Source: Brachycybe producta (Eukaryota > Arthropoda > Diplopoda > Playtdesmida > Andrognathidae). Taken from it: 64,000 bases of DNA. Below, piece after piece: positions 20,987 to 32,817 of this stretch (its first letter is position 1; every line of letters begins with the position of its first letter). Location of the stretch: the NCBI GenBank assembly GCA_036925085.1, contig JAUPFP010000026.1, positions 1,421,501 through 1,485,500 on the forward strand, in the 5' to 3' direction. A model generated the notes under the pieces. That model was given only the letters and a program-made list of their open reading frames with translations, was not told where the DNA came from and searched no databases. Both the position numbers and the translations under genes were made by a program.

Positions 20987-22329
20987 CTACTTAGATGGAT
21001 CGTCCAGTCCCACCACTAGGGCTGCCTCCACAGCTTGAGCTGTTGCCACACCCTCCCCTGTCTCCAGGGCAATGGGTATGTCGGTGACGTTCTCAAGCCA
21101 TATTTCATAAGAGCCTTCATCTGTGGCTTCGGCAATTCCTGCCACCGCCAACAGACCACGGCCACCTAAGGCTTTACGATGGAGCTCAACGAGAAGCAGC
21201 TGTCCAGGGCCAGCATGCTCTATCAAGCTCATGGAAACCACCTTCCGCTCATGAGCTGATAGCCATACGTTCTCCAACAGTCGCAGGGAACAAACTTCCC
21301 CGCTCCTAATTGGAGAACTGGTCTCGGCGAGTGCGGGTGACACAATGTCAACCCACCCATCCACCTTTTCAGGCTCTGCAGGCATACCTTCAGGGAACCT
21401 GAAAGGAGGGAGTAGCAGAGGCTCCACAGAATCGTGAAGCTTCGCCAACGCCTCCAACACCGAGTTTGGAAGTTGTACCGAAGTACCCTGCAAAGCCTGA
21501 ACGGCCAGTGCGGCATGAAGAGCATCTGGATGTGCATTCCAGATGTCTTCCCGGAAATATACTTTCCGGCTCACGACGTCCAACATTAACCCAAACCGGG
21601 AAGCCAGGTCAACACCTATTACGGCTTCCCCTTCACCCTCAATGAGAAGATGGGTATGTATGGACCCCGTCCGTGGATTGACATGTCCACGTACATGACT
21701 CCTTCTATCTTGATGGAGTACCCGCTCATGCCAGTCAGTAATGAGGGGAGGCTAACCTCCTGCACCGGTAACTTCATCTCCCGTGCCACCGACATGCTCA
21801 TTACCGATACTTCGGCACCGGTGTCGACGATCGACTCAACCAGCCGACCATCCATCGACACCAGAACACGCGGTGCCCCACGCAAGTATGCACGGCTCTG
21901 TAATTCAGAAATGGGCAACCGTCGTTGCCCGACATTACTTCTCTGAGCCTCATCCGTCCTCCCGTCCACAGGGGACGGTCGTACCGGATGCTCAGGGGCC
22001 TGGCTTCCAGTCTCCCCTCCCGGAGACTCACCAGGCCTGGGCGACAGCATAGACGCACCAACGCTCGAAGCCCTCGTAATGCCCGTACCGTTCGGACCTT
22101 CCTCCCCCTCATCAGGGAAGAAAGGTGCCACCCAGCTCTCCAGCTGGGCAAGCGCAGCTTCCAGTGTGGGGCTTGGCTCCTGAAATACCCACTGGGTAAT
22201 TTCTGGGTCCGCAGACCTAGCCAGAGGCACCCCTGCTTCATGCAGGATACCCACATATCTGGAGACTGCCCGAAGGTACGCTCCTTCTTTACTTCGCCGG
22301 CTTTGCCAGGCACCTGAGTTTTCAAGCAT
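20987..22329 (-). pseudogene. Protease region of element B, frameshifted
   Basis: The frame 22329-21619 carries the aspartic protease motif SIVDTGAEVSVMS (about residue 180). Near 21650 the reading frame changes; the other frame continues with GVDLASRFGLMLDVVSRKVYF into 21586-20987, which ends with a stop before the reverse transcriptase frame. The frameshift and the separation from pol indicate decay, although a natural frame change between parts of gag-pol cannot be excluded for the outer junction. Confidence 0.75.
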
Positions 22330-22346
22330 TACCAGTCGACTGCAGC

Positions 22347-23921
22347 TCAGTTCTGCAGTGACCGGTGCCGGTTTAACAAGGGCGGGCCCTCGTTTCTGGC
22401 CACAGGTAGATAGAACATCTGTCCATCAATTACGGTGGACAGATACTCCCAGCCCTGCAGTACTACGGGTGCTAGACCCGGCACGTACCGCACCACTGGG
22501 CTTTCGCCCGGTGGCACTCGAGCAACCTGTCCTTGGGCAACTGCCTTCAGACAGTCCTTCTTAAGGTGACCCATCTGGTTACACCGAAAGCATGGACATG
22601 GTTGCCTACGAGTAGGACCTCCACCTCCAGCCGTGTGGCTGGACCCTGACGGGGCTGCTGTGGACTTATTTCCACCCTGGCTCCGCCGCTTCGTCTTTCT
22701 TCCCTTCTGCCATCCGGTCTTGGTAGTAGCTCCGTCCGATTTGGACGGTGCCGCTGCCTTCGCACCCGAAGATGTAGAAGTAGACGTAGCAGAGCTCTTA
22801 GGCTTTGCCACAGCACCAGAGGCCTTGGCCGCAGCCTGGGTCTCCGGTACCGTCAAGGTACGGGCAGGTAACGCTCCCGCCGTTAGCATGTCGGCCTCGA
22901 CCAACATTGCCTCGGTGGTAAAGTCCCTGACCGTCTCAGCTTTCGATCCCCAGAAAGGTCTGAGAATCTCCGGCTGCAGTTTCTTCTTGTAGCGGAGGAG
23001 TCGACAAGACTCATCCTCACCAGGAGAAACTCGTTCCGCCAGCTCAATAAAACGCCAGTAGAACGCCTGGAGTGATTCCGCAGGCCCTTGCTTTATGGCC
23101 TCAAAACGGTCGAAACAGGCCTGAGCCTGATTCTTGGTTCCGAAGTGGTGAAGCATAGCCTGCCTCAACTCCGGCCAGGTCAGGTTCGGCTTGAACTCCA
23201 CCAAACAGGCATAATGTTCTTCAGTCGGACCATCGAGCAGGTACGTAAAGAAACTGCACCTGGCCTCATCCGTCCAGCGCTAAGCCCTAGCTTTGGCTTC
23301 GAACTGCCGGAGAAAAAGCGTAATGTCCTCTCGTCCATCATACCGGATGAACGAGTGAACAGGGTTAAAAAACCCAAACGCCTGGATCTCCAACGGGACA
23401 GCCGGGGCAGGCGTCCACGGCGCGGTACTTACCCGCCGTGGTGCCCTGCTCAGGTTCCCCGAAGTCTCAGCATCAGGATCAGCATCCACGGGATCCACCA
23501 GGTGGACCCGCAGTCGCTGAACGGGCGGAAAATCTCCCCGACCACCTCCCGAAGGAGCGGGCCGAGTTCATCCTCCTGGAGGCATCCGCCCGGCCGGAGC
23601 CGGCCGCACCTCCCTCCATGCACCTTCCCGGTGCACGGGCGACGGTGTGAATCGAGGTTGCTCCCTATGGAGCCTCTGGATCCCTTGGGAAAGACGACCC
23701 TGCAAACGCATTTCGTCTATCCCCCTGGCAACCGAACGGAGCTGTTCCTCGGTCATCGACGCCAACCATGACGCCGTGTACACCGAGGATGGCTCCGGGG
23801 TCCCTACCACCTCTCCCGATAAGGAACTACCTCTCCGTCCAAGAGAGGTGGTGGAGGTTAACAGGCCGGCCATAGGCCGTCCGCCTGTCCCAGTCGGGGT
23901 CGGTATCCCCTCCATCACCAC
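22347..23921 (-). pseudogene. Gag of element B with CCHC zinc knuckle, two in-frame stops
   Basis: One frame runs from the ATG at 23921 to a stop at 22347-22349, broken by TGA at 23568-23570 and TAG at 23280-23282. It contains a capsid-like region (FIRYDGREDITLFLRQFEAKA ... LTWPELRQAMLHHFGTKNQAQACFDRF ... ESLQAFYWRFIELAERV), a Lys/Ser-rich linker and a single CCHC knuckle, CFRCNQMGHLKKDC, as expected for a gypsy nucleocapsid. The true start may lie further upstream in another frame (an open stretch begins at 24222). Confidence 0.85.
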
Positions 23922-24260
23922 CGTCTACCGGTGCTCCACCGGAGACAGTGCCACCACGGTGCGGTCGCACCGTGACAAAGTCTCCGGTTGGAGGTCGGTC
24001 CGTAGGGACGTCCCCTACGGCCCCTTCCTCCCTGGAATCACCGTGACCGTTCCCGCTTACAGCACCCTCAACTGGGCGCTGCACCACCGGCCGTACCCCA
24101 CGGCCGACGATGCGGGAACGCGACCCCAAACCCTCCAATATACTGCTTCCCCGACCAGACATCGGGAAAACAGGGTCTTGGCCGATTTCGTCCGTGCGAA
24201 CACGTGCACAACTGACCACCACTTATTGGAGGGTACTCTACCGTAAAATACGGTGAATTT

Positions 24261-25002
24261 ACGGACAAAAGTCCGTAAAACACCGACAATTACCGGTAGA
24301 ATCGTAAACTACCACAGTTTCACGGACAAAAGTCCGTGTCCCACGGTCAGATTTACGGTAGAGTTCCTTCTTACCGTTTTCGACCGGTGATATACGGACA
24401 ATCGTCCGTTATTCACCGTCTATTCGCGGCAAAAAGCTCTCTCACCGTCCTAGAAAGGAGATACACAGACAACGGTCCGTAATCTACCGTCTACCAACGG
24501 TAAAACAGCTTCCTTACCGTGTTCGAACGGTGATACACGGACAAAAGTCCGTAATCCACCGTCTACTTACGGTAAACTTGACCGTAACCCGGTTTCACCA
24601 CGGTATCACGGACAAAAGTCCGTGTCACACGGTATATCACCGGTAAACCTGGCCGTAGACTGGTTTCCGCCGTAGTTCGACGGACAAAAGTCCGTGCCCT
24701 ACGGTGTACTTCCTTTCCACCGGACAAGCTACGGTTAAGTTCTCCTTTTTACCGAGTTCTACCGGTCCTGCACGGTAAATCACCGTGCTCCAGGTACACT
24801 AACGGTAAAAATAACCGTTATCCCGCGTTCGGACGGTCCTGCACGGTCAACCACCGCGCCCACTGTCCTACTTACGGATAACCTAGGGCTTTCCCCGGTG
24901 ACCACCGCGGTATCACGGACAACCGTCCGCGTCCCACGGTCCTTCACCGGAATACTACGCCCTAAGCCGCGTTCGGCCGTAGTTCCGTGGACAAATGTCC
25001 AC
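24261..25002. repeat. Tandem array of ~72-bp units, each with a palindromic core
   Basis: The perfect palindrome ACGGACAAAAGTCCGT, or close variants, occurs at 24261, 24322, 24394, 24465, 24537, 24608, 24680, 24915 and 24986. Variant dyads (GCACGGTAAATCACCGTGC and relatives) occur at about 24771 and 24842. Spacing is mostly 71-73 bp. The array lies between the primer site and gag, inside the leader of element B, and is rich in ACGGTAA/TTACCGT. Confidence 0.88.
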
Positions 25003-25070
25003 GCCCTACCGGCACACACACGACTCCAGTCCTCCCAGACCGCACAAGAGAGGCTGGCGGTAGCGCTACC

Positions 25071-25084
25071 TGGCGCCTCCACCA
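25071..25084 (-). promoter_or_regulatory. Primer binding site of element B
   Basis: Just inside LTR2 the minus strand reads TTGGTGGAGGCGCCAGGTAG, like the site of element A (TTGGTGGAGG shared). It marks LTR2, not LTR3, as the LTR joined to the internal region. Confidence 0.65.
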
Positions 25085-25086
25085 AT

Positions 25087-25711
25087 TGTAACAACCTGAC
25101 CGGCCGTTACAATGCCCACGGTAAATTTCGCTTGACCTCCTTGGGACGGGTCGAAGCGCTGACCAGCCCTCCTCTAGTACCCGTCCATGCCACGGGTAGC
25201 GCCGGTTGGAGGTCCCTTCCCTCGCCGCAAGTCAACGGACGAAAGACCGCCGAACAGGACGAGGAATCCACGGTAAATCCCCGATGGATCTTACCGTAGA
25301 TAAACTGTGCGTGAAGCACCGGCCGGCAGGACGTAGAACATGCCGGACAGGACGGTGATGGTGAAAACCCACCGGAAACCCCCACCCTCCCCACGGTAAC
25401 TTCCCCAGTAATATTTAAGTATAAATAAAGACACGAACACAGAGGTGAGTGAAAATAATAAATAATATAATTTATTCACACAGAATAAATAACAAAACAC
25501 TCACTTAAGATGGCTGCAATATCTGCTGGTTAAATAACCAGCAGAGAGCAGAGCAAAAGGCAATGATGATTCTCCTGGCTACTAAAAACCAGGAGAAGAG
25601 GTCATAGACCTCTATTCACAACAAAGGAAAAGATGAATGGTGGCCATCTTGTCCACCTGTTAATTGATGAGAGCAATCACAGAACCCCATGCACACAGCA
25701 TAAGGGTGAAC
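25087..25711 (-). mobile_element. LTR2 of element B, truncated at its U3 end
   Basis: It matches LTR1 closely from TGTAACAACC to GCATAAGGGTGAAC, lacking the last ~200 bp present in LTR1 (the part with TATATATGG and the GGGTCGTCACA end). It abuts a short CCAATTG-containing joint and then LTR3. Confidence 0.88.
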
Positions 25712-25726
25712 CAATTGTGAACCAAT

Positions 25727-26524
25727 TGTAACAACCCGACTGGCCGTTACAATGCCCACGGTAAATTTTGCTTAACTTACCGCCGTTGAACCTCATTGGG
25801 ACGGGACCCAAGCGCAGGCCAGCCCTCCTCTTGTACCCGTCCATGTCCCCGGGTAGCGCCGGATGGAGGTTCCCACGCCGCAAGGCGACGGACAAGTGGC
25901 TGCCCACAAGACGTAGAATCCACGGTAAATCCCCGCTGGATCTTACCGTGGACAAACCGCGCACGAAGCACTGGCCGACAAGACGAATAACACGCTGGAC
26001 CAGGACGGTGAAGTACCGGTGACTCCCCACCGGTAAACCCCCACCCTCCTCGCGTTAAGTTCCCCAGTATTAAGTAGAAATAATAATACAAGACACGGAC
26101 ACAGTGGTTGGAGTGAAAAATAATAAATATAATTTATTCAGCAAGTAGGTGAATAAACACTAAAAACACTCACTTAACAGTGAAGCAATAGATGAGAAAT
26201 CTCCTGGCTAATTCAGCCAGGAGAGGAGGTCATTGTCCTCTATCCATACACAAAGGAAAAGATGAGTGGTGGCCATCTTGGCCACCTGCTGATTGATGCG
26301 AGCACAGCACTTGCAACACATGCACAAACCTCAAGGGTTTTCTTTCCACTGCCCAGATATAATGGCCGCCGCCATATATATCACCCCCAGGCTGCTCAAC
26401 CTGGGGGAGGACAGGGACCCTTGCTGGCCATGTTGTCGTCTGCCTGGCAACCAATTTACAAGTGCTTAGCAGACGACATGGGAATTTAGTTCTGCTCCAA
26501 AAGGAGCAGAACTGGGTCGTCACA
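25727..26524 (-). mobile_element. LTR3 of element B family, full length
   Basis: 798 bp with the same ends as LTR1 (TGTAACAACCCGAC ... GGGTCGTCACA) but more diverged internally than LTR2. It lies in the same orientation as LTR2, separated by about 15 bp that include AACCAATTG, the sequence normally found at the LTR/primer-site junction. Confidence 0.88.
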
Positions 26525-26661
26525 CGATAAAAAAGCGGTTCATTTATTAATTTAAGTTTATATAAATTCCGATGTGGTTTAAGGTTTTTGTCCTTAATTG
26601 TTTGTACAGCGTTACTCATAGACAAAAGGAAAGAAACACAGAAACATAGACGGGGCTTAAT
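26525..26661. mobile_element. Right end of the MITE interrupted by element B
   Basis: Inverted copy of the outer part of 9549-9675: AAGCGGTTCATT, TATAAATTCCGATG, AAGGTTTTTGTCC, TTGTTTGTACAGCG, AGACGGGGCTTAATA. It abuts LTR3 directly. Confidence 0.8.
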
Positions 26662-26689
26662 ATATAATACAATATAATATATATATATG

Positions 26690-26722
<33 letters not shown>

Positions 26723-26750
26723 GTATATTTATGTATATATGTATGTATAT
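26662..26750. repeat. (TA)n-rich microsatellite
   Basis: TATATATGTATATATAT runs between the MITE end and the next LTR. Confidence 0.9.
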
Positions 26751-27313
26751 TGTAACATCCCCGTTTCCGTAGGGTTAGTAGAGAGATCTCTGCTAGCCAT
26801 CTAGAAGTGTCGAGTGGATGTTGATGATTAAGTCTTTCGGTCTATTGGCTCCTGTGTTGCTTACTTAACCACCAGGGACACAAGGGTCGGTACCTCAGGA
26901 GACCTGTGGTAGAGAATATTGTAGAGATGTCCTCTTACACTCGGCTGCTGGAGACTTCGTTGTCCGGTGGAAACATCGGCTAAGTGGCGGCTGCAATTCT
27001 AAGTCCCACTCCCATAAAATGACTTAGTCCACACATTGAATTTGTACGTTGAAATTATCTTTATTCAATAAACAGAGAGTCCTGTAGATTGAGAGAGATA
27101 TCGCATAACTTCGGTCTTTAGCATCAAATCGAATCTTTCCTCTCAATCTACAACCTCTTGTATTTATACCCAAAATACAATACAAACATCTGAGGGAGGG
27201 AGGAGGGGAGAAGGAAACGCCCTTCATTGAGTGACCTTCAGTATTTGAATAAAATAGTTCAACTAGAATGTCCCGTCATACATGACCCACGTCATTTATG
27301 ACGGGTTACCTCA
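26751..27313 (-). mobile_element. Probable solo LTR of another gypsy-like family
   Basis: It begins TGTAACATCCCCG on the plus strand, like the outer ends of the LTRs of elements A and B. It ends near GGGTTACCTCA, so the minus strand would read TGAGGTAACCC...GATGTTACA. It contains a minus-strand AATAAAGATAA-type signal near 27057-27066 and TATAAAT-like sequence near 27160. No target duplication was found and the right end is uncertain. Confidence 0.5.
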
Positions 27314-27439
27314 CTAGCATATTATAATTCTCATTTTGTGCTGTCGTTATTACATTTCTAAAGTAATAATCTATTTCAAAACATCTAATACAAATGTGGA
27401 CTGTATCGGTATGGCAGCACTGGTTACAAGCAAACTCTA

Positions 27440-27825
27440 TGCTATGTACCCTATGCAATTTGTATACCCTTGGCAATGTACAATTGTCAATTTACATTGA
27501 CATTTTGTGCATCAGCGCAGCCCAGTGCAATAAGGAGATATCAATTCGAATTCTTTATAAAACGAAATAAGTCTCCTGTCAGATCTAGGATTACTGACAT
27601 TCAACTTGGGTCAGTTTTCAAAGTAATCACTGCGAACAAGATGTCCCCTCGAAGTAGGAAAGATTGTAGCAGAGAGAAGAGATGCCAAGTGTCCGGAACT
27701 GTTGTCCTTGTTCTTTTTTCTACTATACTTTTCGAAATAAACCTATGTTTCTACATACAAATTGAAGTTTTTTTTTTGCGGCCCACATAAACTTCAGACA
27801 TTGTTTGACATGCTTGTTGCGGAGT
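27440..27825 (+). pseudogene. hAT (Charlie-like) transposase C-terminal remnant
   Basis: The plus strand encodes SPVRSRITDIQLGSVFKVIT and then a KRCQVSG-like end (about 27570-27700). This resembles the last residues of Charlie-type hAT transposases. About 100 bp further on is the probable element end GCGGCCCACA...GTTTGACATGCTTG. A second copy, inverted, lies at 48710-49064. Confidence 0.6.
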
Positions 27826-28310
27826 ATAAATAAACTATTTAGAGCATAATGTGTACCTATGTAATTCACAAATTGAACAAATTGCAACACATAAGTGAAA
27901 TTTATCTCAAATATAACGAGGCTTCAAGACTATTCCTTTTACAAGTAATATTAACACAACGACCATACAGTATATATGTTAGGCCTATATAAACCGTACG
28001 AAATGATACATATTTCAGGAAATGTACTTAGGAAGATTCTGAAGTACCATCTTTTACGATAGAAAAATAATGCTATACAATATTAAAATTTCAACTAGCT
28101 TCATCTTATATGTCAGACAAGTCAAGTAACTAACTGAATAAACGAAGGAAGTTTAATTTGATAGCAAATGTAGTACACAAAAACATTCGTGATATTTTCA
28201 GGTGGAATGAGAAGTGGTCCTCGTAACTTTCATAAGATATCCCACATTCATATTGGCCTTTGTCATCATCACAGTATTTGTTCAAATCACTTATATTTTA
28301 TAAGCTCTCT
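27826..28310. other. AT-rich interval, nothing recognised
   Basis: No supported gene or repeat end. Confidence 0.5.
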
Positions 28311-28707
28311 TTAAGAGGCTACATCACAGAATTACTTCGAAAAATCTCCGCAAAGAGCGCTAGCATCGTTTTTCTATTGAGCCCATAGACCCAATGTTAA
28401 ACAAAAAATGTTAATTTTTAAAATACAGACATTCGCGGCAATATGTTTATTTTTCATATTTCAAGTTGTCCAATATTAAGTTTTCAAAGTGCAATGTGCA
28501 ACCTTAAATATATGCTGATCGAGTGATAGAATGACAAAACATTGGTAAGTGCGGTTCTATTTTTAAAAACTATTTCAAAATCGCGAATTTCTAACTCGTA
28601 TGTTAAAATCCATTTAAGTACGTGCTCTTAAGCAAAAAAATATCCATTAAAATGCTCGTAAAAATTTCTAAAAAATGATTTTAAAAAACCACAATTAAAC
28701 CACAGTG
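28311..28707. mobile_element. Palindromic TTAA-flanked MITE, copy P1 (left arm, interrupted)
   Basis: TTAAGAGGCTACATCACAGAATTACTTCG begins the arm. Shared inner blocks follow (GCAAAGAGCGCTAGCATCGTTTTTC, CCATAGACCCAATGTTAAA, AAGTGCGGTT, AACCACAATTAAACCACAGTG). At 28707 it is interrupted by the 1.1-kb CCCTCCTGG element, after which TGAAGGCAACATATTTTTTTTCTGG (from 29833) continues the loop region. The second arm is missing. Confidence 0.85.
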
Positions 28708-29832
28708 CCCTCCTGGAAAAATCATGCAGAATTCTGTAAGGTTTTATTCCTTTTCTTACTGTGCATTGACTTTCTGCAGAACTTTTGAAATTCTTCATAT
28801 TTTTATTCTGTAGAATTTATCTGCACACTGTGTATAACATTTCACTTGGAAATTTCACTTGTAATGCTATTACAATAGTTAAATCTGCAGAACAATTCTA
28901 CAGGAAATATTGCACAGCATTAGCTGTGTACTCAAAACCCAACAGAGAAAAGCTGCAGAAACAATTGCCATTTTAATATGTTTATTCTGCAGAATTTATC
29001 TGCACACTGTGCATAACATGTCATTTGGAAATTGTAATGTTGTTACATAGTTAAATTCTGCAGAACTATTCTGCAGAAAACATTGCACAGCATTAGCTGT
29101 GTACTCAAAACCCAACAGAGAAAACCTGCAGAAATATTTGTGATTTTAATATTTTTATTCTGCAGAATTTCTCTGCTTACTGTGCATAAAATCTCATTTG
29201 AAAATCCTAATACATGGTTAAAAACATTTACAAATGTATTAGGGGATTTCCGCTTTTGAGTTCAGTTCTGTTCAGTTATTTCATTTTTTTGAGTGGGTGT
29301 TTATTTTGAGTTTGTTTAGTTTTGGAAGTGTGGGTGTATGACTTCAGTTTGTAACAGTTATTTCATTACACTGTTTAGCTTATTGTCTGTCTTGCTTCAG
29401 AAAAGGTAAATTTTCTTAATTTTTGAAAATGAAAATGGTTTAATCCTATTATTTCATTAAATGTTTTTTGGATTGATTAATAACATTTTTATTTTTTCAT
29501 TTAAACTTTCCATTTTTAAGTGTAGGCATTGTTTTCACTGTGGCGAAATTAATTTGTAGGGTTAGAGTTTTGTGAAAAGGATGAGGGTATATACAGAAAC
29601 ATAGCTGCAGAAATATTCTGCAAAATTCTGCAGATATAGTCTGCATAACTCTACAGAGATAGTCTGCATAACTCTGCTGAAAGATTCTACAACTACTCTG
29701 CAGAAAGATTCTGCATAATATAATCAACATAAAAATTCCTGAAGAAACAGTGTTCCAATTTTAGTCAGAAGGCCTCTGCAGAAACATGTAGATAAAATTC
29801 TACAGAATCCTGATATAAAATTTCCAGGAGGG
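28708..29832 (+). mobile_element. CCCTCCTGG-terminus element, copy 1 (1125 bp), 2-bp target duplication TG
   Basis: Ends are CCCTCCTGGAAAAATCATGC and TTTCCAGGAGGG. TG is duplicated at 28706-28707 and 29833-29834, as shown by the interrupted MITE. The interior is dense in CTGCAGAA/TTCTGCAG words in both orientations, and a few 23-bp units (CTGCATAACTCTGCAGA type) lie near 29630-29715. No transposase is visible. Superfamily not assigned; two more copies are at 50072-52540 and 62696-63680. Confidence 0.85.
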
Positions 29833-29870
29833 TGAAGGCAACATATTTTTTTTCTGGTAAAAAATCAAAA

Positions 29871-30360
29871 GGAGTGGAGATATAGAACCCGTAAGGCCGA
29901 CCCTGCATACTGCGGGAAAAAGGTGCAGGAAATGATGATCAACAGACATTTTCTGTAAACTTTACTCATAAAATCGCACATTTTGTATTACGATTTTTGA
30001 AATTAAACTTATACAAAATCTTACTCATTACTAGGCTTATTTTGTGCCAAAACTCGCTTCGTTTGGAATATGTCTTAGTTCATAGCCTAAAGTTCCTGAG
30101 ATACTACGATGTAAACTTACTGTTCATCCGTTTTAATTGTTAATGTTAACATTAACTTCTGAAATTATTCATATACGAATAGTGTTATTACAGTTAGATT
30201 GTTAATAATAAGTATTTTCACTGACGTCCAATTAAATCCTCCAAATAATTCCTATAGAAAACATTTTTTTTTTAAATAGGACTGTGGTATTACTTGAAAT
30301 TCTCAAAAAATGAATCTAGTTATAACAATTTCATTTCTCTACCTATACACCATCATTATA
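29871..30360. other. AT-rich interval, nothing recognised
   Basis: No coding or repeat signal I can support. Confidence 0.5.
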
Positions 30361-30368
30361 CCATGGAA

Positions 30369-31014
30369 CAGTGGCGTAGCCAAAGGGGGGGCATGCCAAA
30401 AAGAGCTGTGTTTATATTTGATAGTTTTTTTCTCGGTCTTTTTTATTCTTTCTTTCTCTTAATCTGTACCTTCAGAACTCATTTTGTCCCGCCACCATAT
30501 TAGATGCTCAACTAAGCGACTTTTCAGCTAGTCGCCAACTACAGCGGGCAGCGCCATGCCGCCCCAAACCACCATGTGGAACATTCCATTTTGGCCACTT
30601 ATTAAAGACAACTTAAACGCTCACGCTTCACCATACAATTGAACACGTGTTGTTGATTACAATAAAGTATGCTGGTAAATGAAGACACCTGAGTGGCGTC
30701 TGAATGTCACGCGAGCGCGTAATTCGCCTGGTTCCTTCCGGCGCCGCATAGAAAGAAAAGTTCTTCTTGGTATTCCTCTTAACTTCTGGCATGGAACTTA
30801 TGGAAGTTCTACAAGGCAGTTTTGCATGTCGCAACATACATGAACCTTATGAACCCCCCGAAGGTTTAAGGGCTAAATGTGATGCATACAATGGAAAGTT
30901 CTTTAGGCGGTGTAGTGCTGAACGGAACGCTGTAGTGGGTGCATGATTAGCTTTATTCTGAAGAAATAATTTTGGACCCCTCCCCCCATAAAAAAATCCT
31001 GGGTACGCCACTGC
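30369..31014. mobile_element. hAT-type MITE (CAGTGGCGTAGCC family), 8-bp target duplication CCATGGAA
   Basis: Ends are CAGTGGCGTAGCCA and GGGTACGCCACTG. CCATGGAA flanks both sides (30361-30368 and 31015-31022), a perfect 8-bp duplication. 646 bp, non-coding. Confidence 0.88.
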
Positions 31015-31022
31015 CATGGAAA

Positions 31023-31967
31023 CACTGCAGTTTGCACTCTGCATAAACTCAGACATAGACGCATTCAAATTGTCTGCAAACTAAAGACCAGTGGACGTCA
31101 TTACAAAGTTAAACTGGTCACAGAAACTTAATTCTCATCTATACTACACTTGATCAGATTTTTTTTTAAATTAAACTGAAAAAAAAGAAGAATAAAATCC
31201 ATCCAGATTGGATTCCCAATGGTTTAGATCCCCCCTAATTCTGCAAGTTAGTTAATAAACACAATCTAAAATCTATTCCATGTAGCAGTGACGAAACGCA
31301 ACTGTTGCAAAAATTAGGGAAAATGTTTTGTTTTTTTTCTTCTTCTTTCTTCTATACAATTCTAGTGATAAAAATTAAGACCCTGATAGTGATTAATTAC
31401 AATGCCATTCCATGCCTTGAAAGTAAAGAAAGAATAATTAGAAGTGGAGGGGGTATAGGTGGGTGCATTTCACGAACAGCACAGAAATCTCATAAAAAAA
31501 GAACATGAAATTAATGGTGATTGGGTTTTGTGTTCCCAGTAGAATAGTTTTTACCCCCCCGGAAAGGTTAGACCTTTTGCATGGACTGAGAATCATCGAA
31601 TTAAAATTTTCGGTATTTGATTGAGAGAGAAAAAAGTCAACACACATGCCAAAGAACATATCCAAAGTCACAATGGAAGAATAATAAGTAGCAAGTCGTT
31701 CACATGTGATCTATATATACCCAAGACAATTACACACAGACAGTTCCCAAAATTAAAAGTGTCACACTAAAGAAGTATATCTAGAAAGGGCGTCGATACC
31801 AAAACAAAGTGGCAATCACACATCTTATATATATATTTTATACTGCAATAATGAAAGAAATCTGTATCTTGCATAATAATGCTATTTTACCCTACAAAGG
31901 AAAAAAAAGACTGACACAAGAAGAAGAATGAGAAAAGTTCCATTGGACTTTTTGAAAGAAGCTAAGG
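31023..31967. other. AT-rich interval, nothing recognised
   Basis: No repeat ends or coding sequence recognised. Confidence 0.45.
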
Positions 31968-32817
31968 TTAAGAGGCTACCATAACAAAATTACTCCGAAA
32001 AATCTCCACAAAGAGCGCTAGCATCGTCGTTTTTCCAGTGAGCCCATAGACCCAATGTTAAACAAAAAATGTTAATTTTTAAAATACAGACATTCGCGGC
32101 AATATGTTTATTATTCATATTTCAAGTTGTCCAATATTAAGTTTTCAAAGTGCAATGTGCAGCTTAAATATAATGCTGATCAAGTGATAGAATGACAACA
32201 AATTGGTAAGTGCGGTTATATTTTTAAAAACTATTTCAAAATCGCGAATTTCTAACTTTTATGTTAAACTCCATTGAGTAGGCCCAAATAAGAAAAAAAA
32301 ACACCGCGACTCTTTGTTGCGATCAGTACCGTCTTTACTATAAGGGCACACGGGACCCGTGCCCAGGGCCCCCTACCTCACGGGGGCCCCGAAAGGACGA
32401 TATATTCGCTTACACGAAAAAAGGAGCTCACATTTTTTTCTAATTTTAGGTAGATACCTACTAAGAATTACCGTCAACATTCTTGTCATTCACTTTCTTT
32501 TACTATCCAACGGGCCCCCAATTCTTGTGTGCCCAAATTCGTGATTTTTAAATAGTTTTTAAAAATATAACCGCACTTACTAATTTTTTGTCACTCTATC
32601 ATTAGATCAGCATATATTTAAGGTGCGCATTGCACTTTGAAAACTTAATATTGGACAACTATAAATATGAAAAATAAACATACTGCCACAACTGTATGTA
32701 TTTTAAAAAAATTAACATTTGTTCTTTAACATTGGGTCTATGAGCTCAATAGAAAAACGATGCTAGCGCTCTTTGCGGAGATTTTTTAAAGTAATTTTGT
32801 GATGTGTAGCCTCTTAA
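31968..32817. mobile_element. Palindromic TTAA-flanked MITE, copy P2 with a nested ~240-bp insert
   Basis: Left arm TTAAGAGGCTACCATAACAAAATTAC... at 31968; right arm inverted, ending GATGTGTAGCCTCTTAA at 32817. Between the arms (about 32301-32545) is unrelated sequence with GGGCACACGGGACCCGTGCCC and GGGGCCCC, probably another small element. Confidence 0.85.

Larger units (their letters stand above)
10092..26524 (-). mobile_element. Ty3/gypsy-type LTR retrotransposon, element B, decayed, with nested hAT-like insertion
   Basis: Minus-strand order: LTR3 (25727-26524), truncated LTR2 (25087-25711), primer site, 72-bp tandem array, gag, protease, reverse transcriptase, RNase H, integrase (split by a 2.8-kb transposon), spacer repeats, ORF3, and LTR1 (10092-10919). 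Gag and pol carry several stops and at least one frameshift, so the copy is not autonomous. The whole block sits inside one MITE. I see no clean target duplication at its two outer ends. Confidence 0.88.

Noticed and set aside
24261-25002. Regular repeats resembling a CRISPR array
   Set aside because: The genome is eukaryotic, the intervals between cores are themselves related repeats rather than unique spacers, and the array lies in a retrotransposon leader.
10083-26534. Target-site duplication around element B
   Set aside because: TTGACCTTG at the left junction and CGATAAAAAAG at the right do not match over 4-6 bp.
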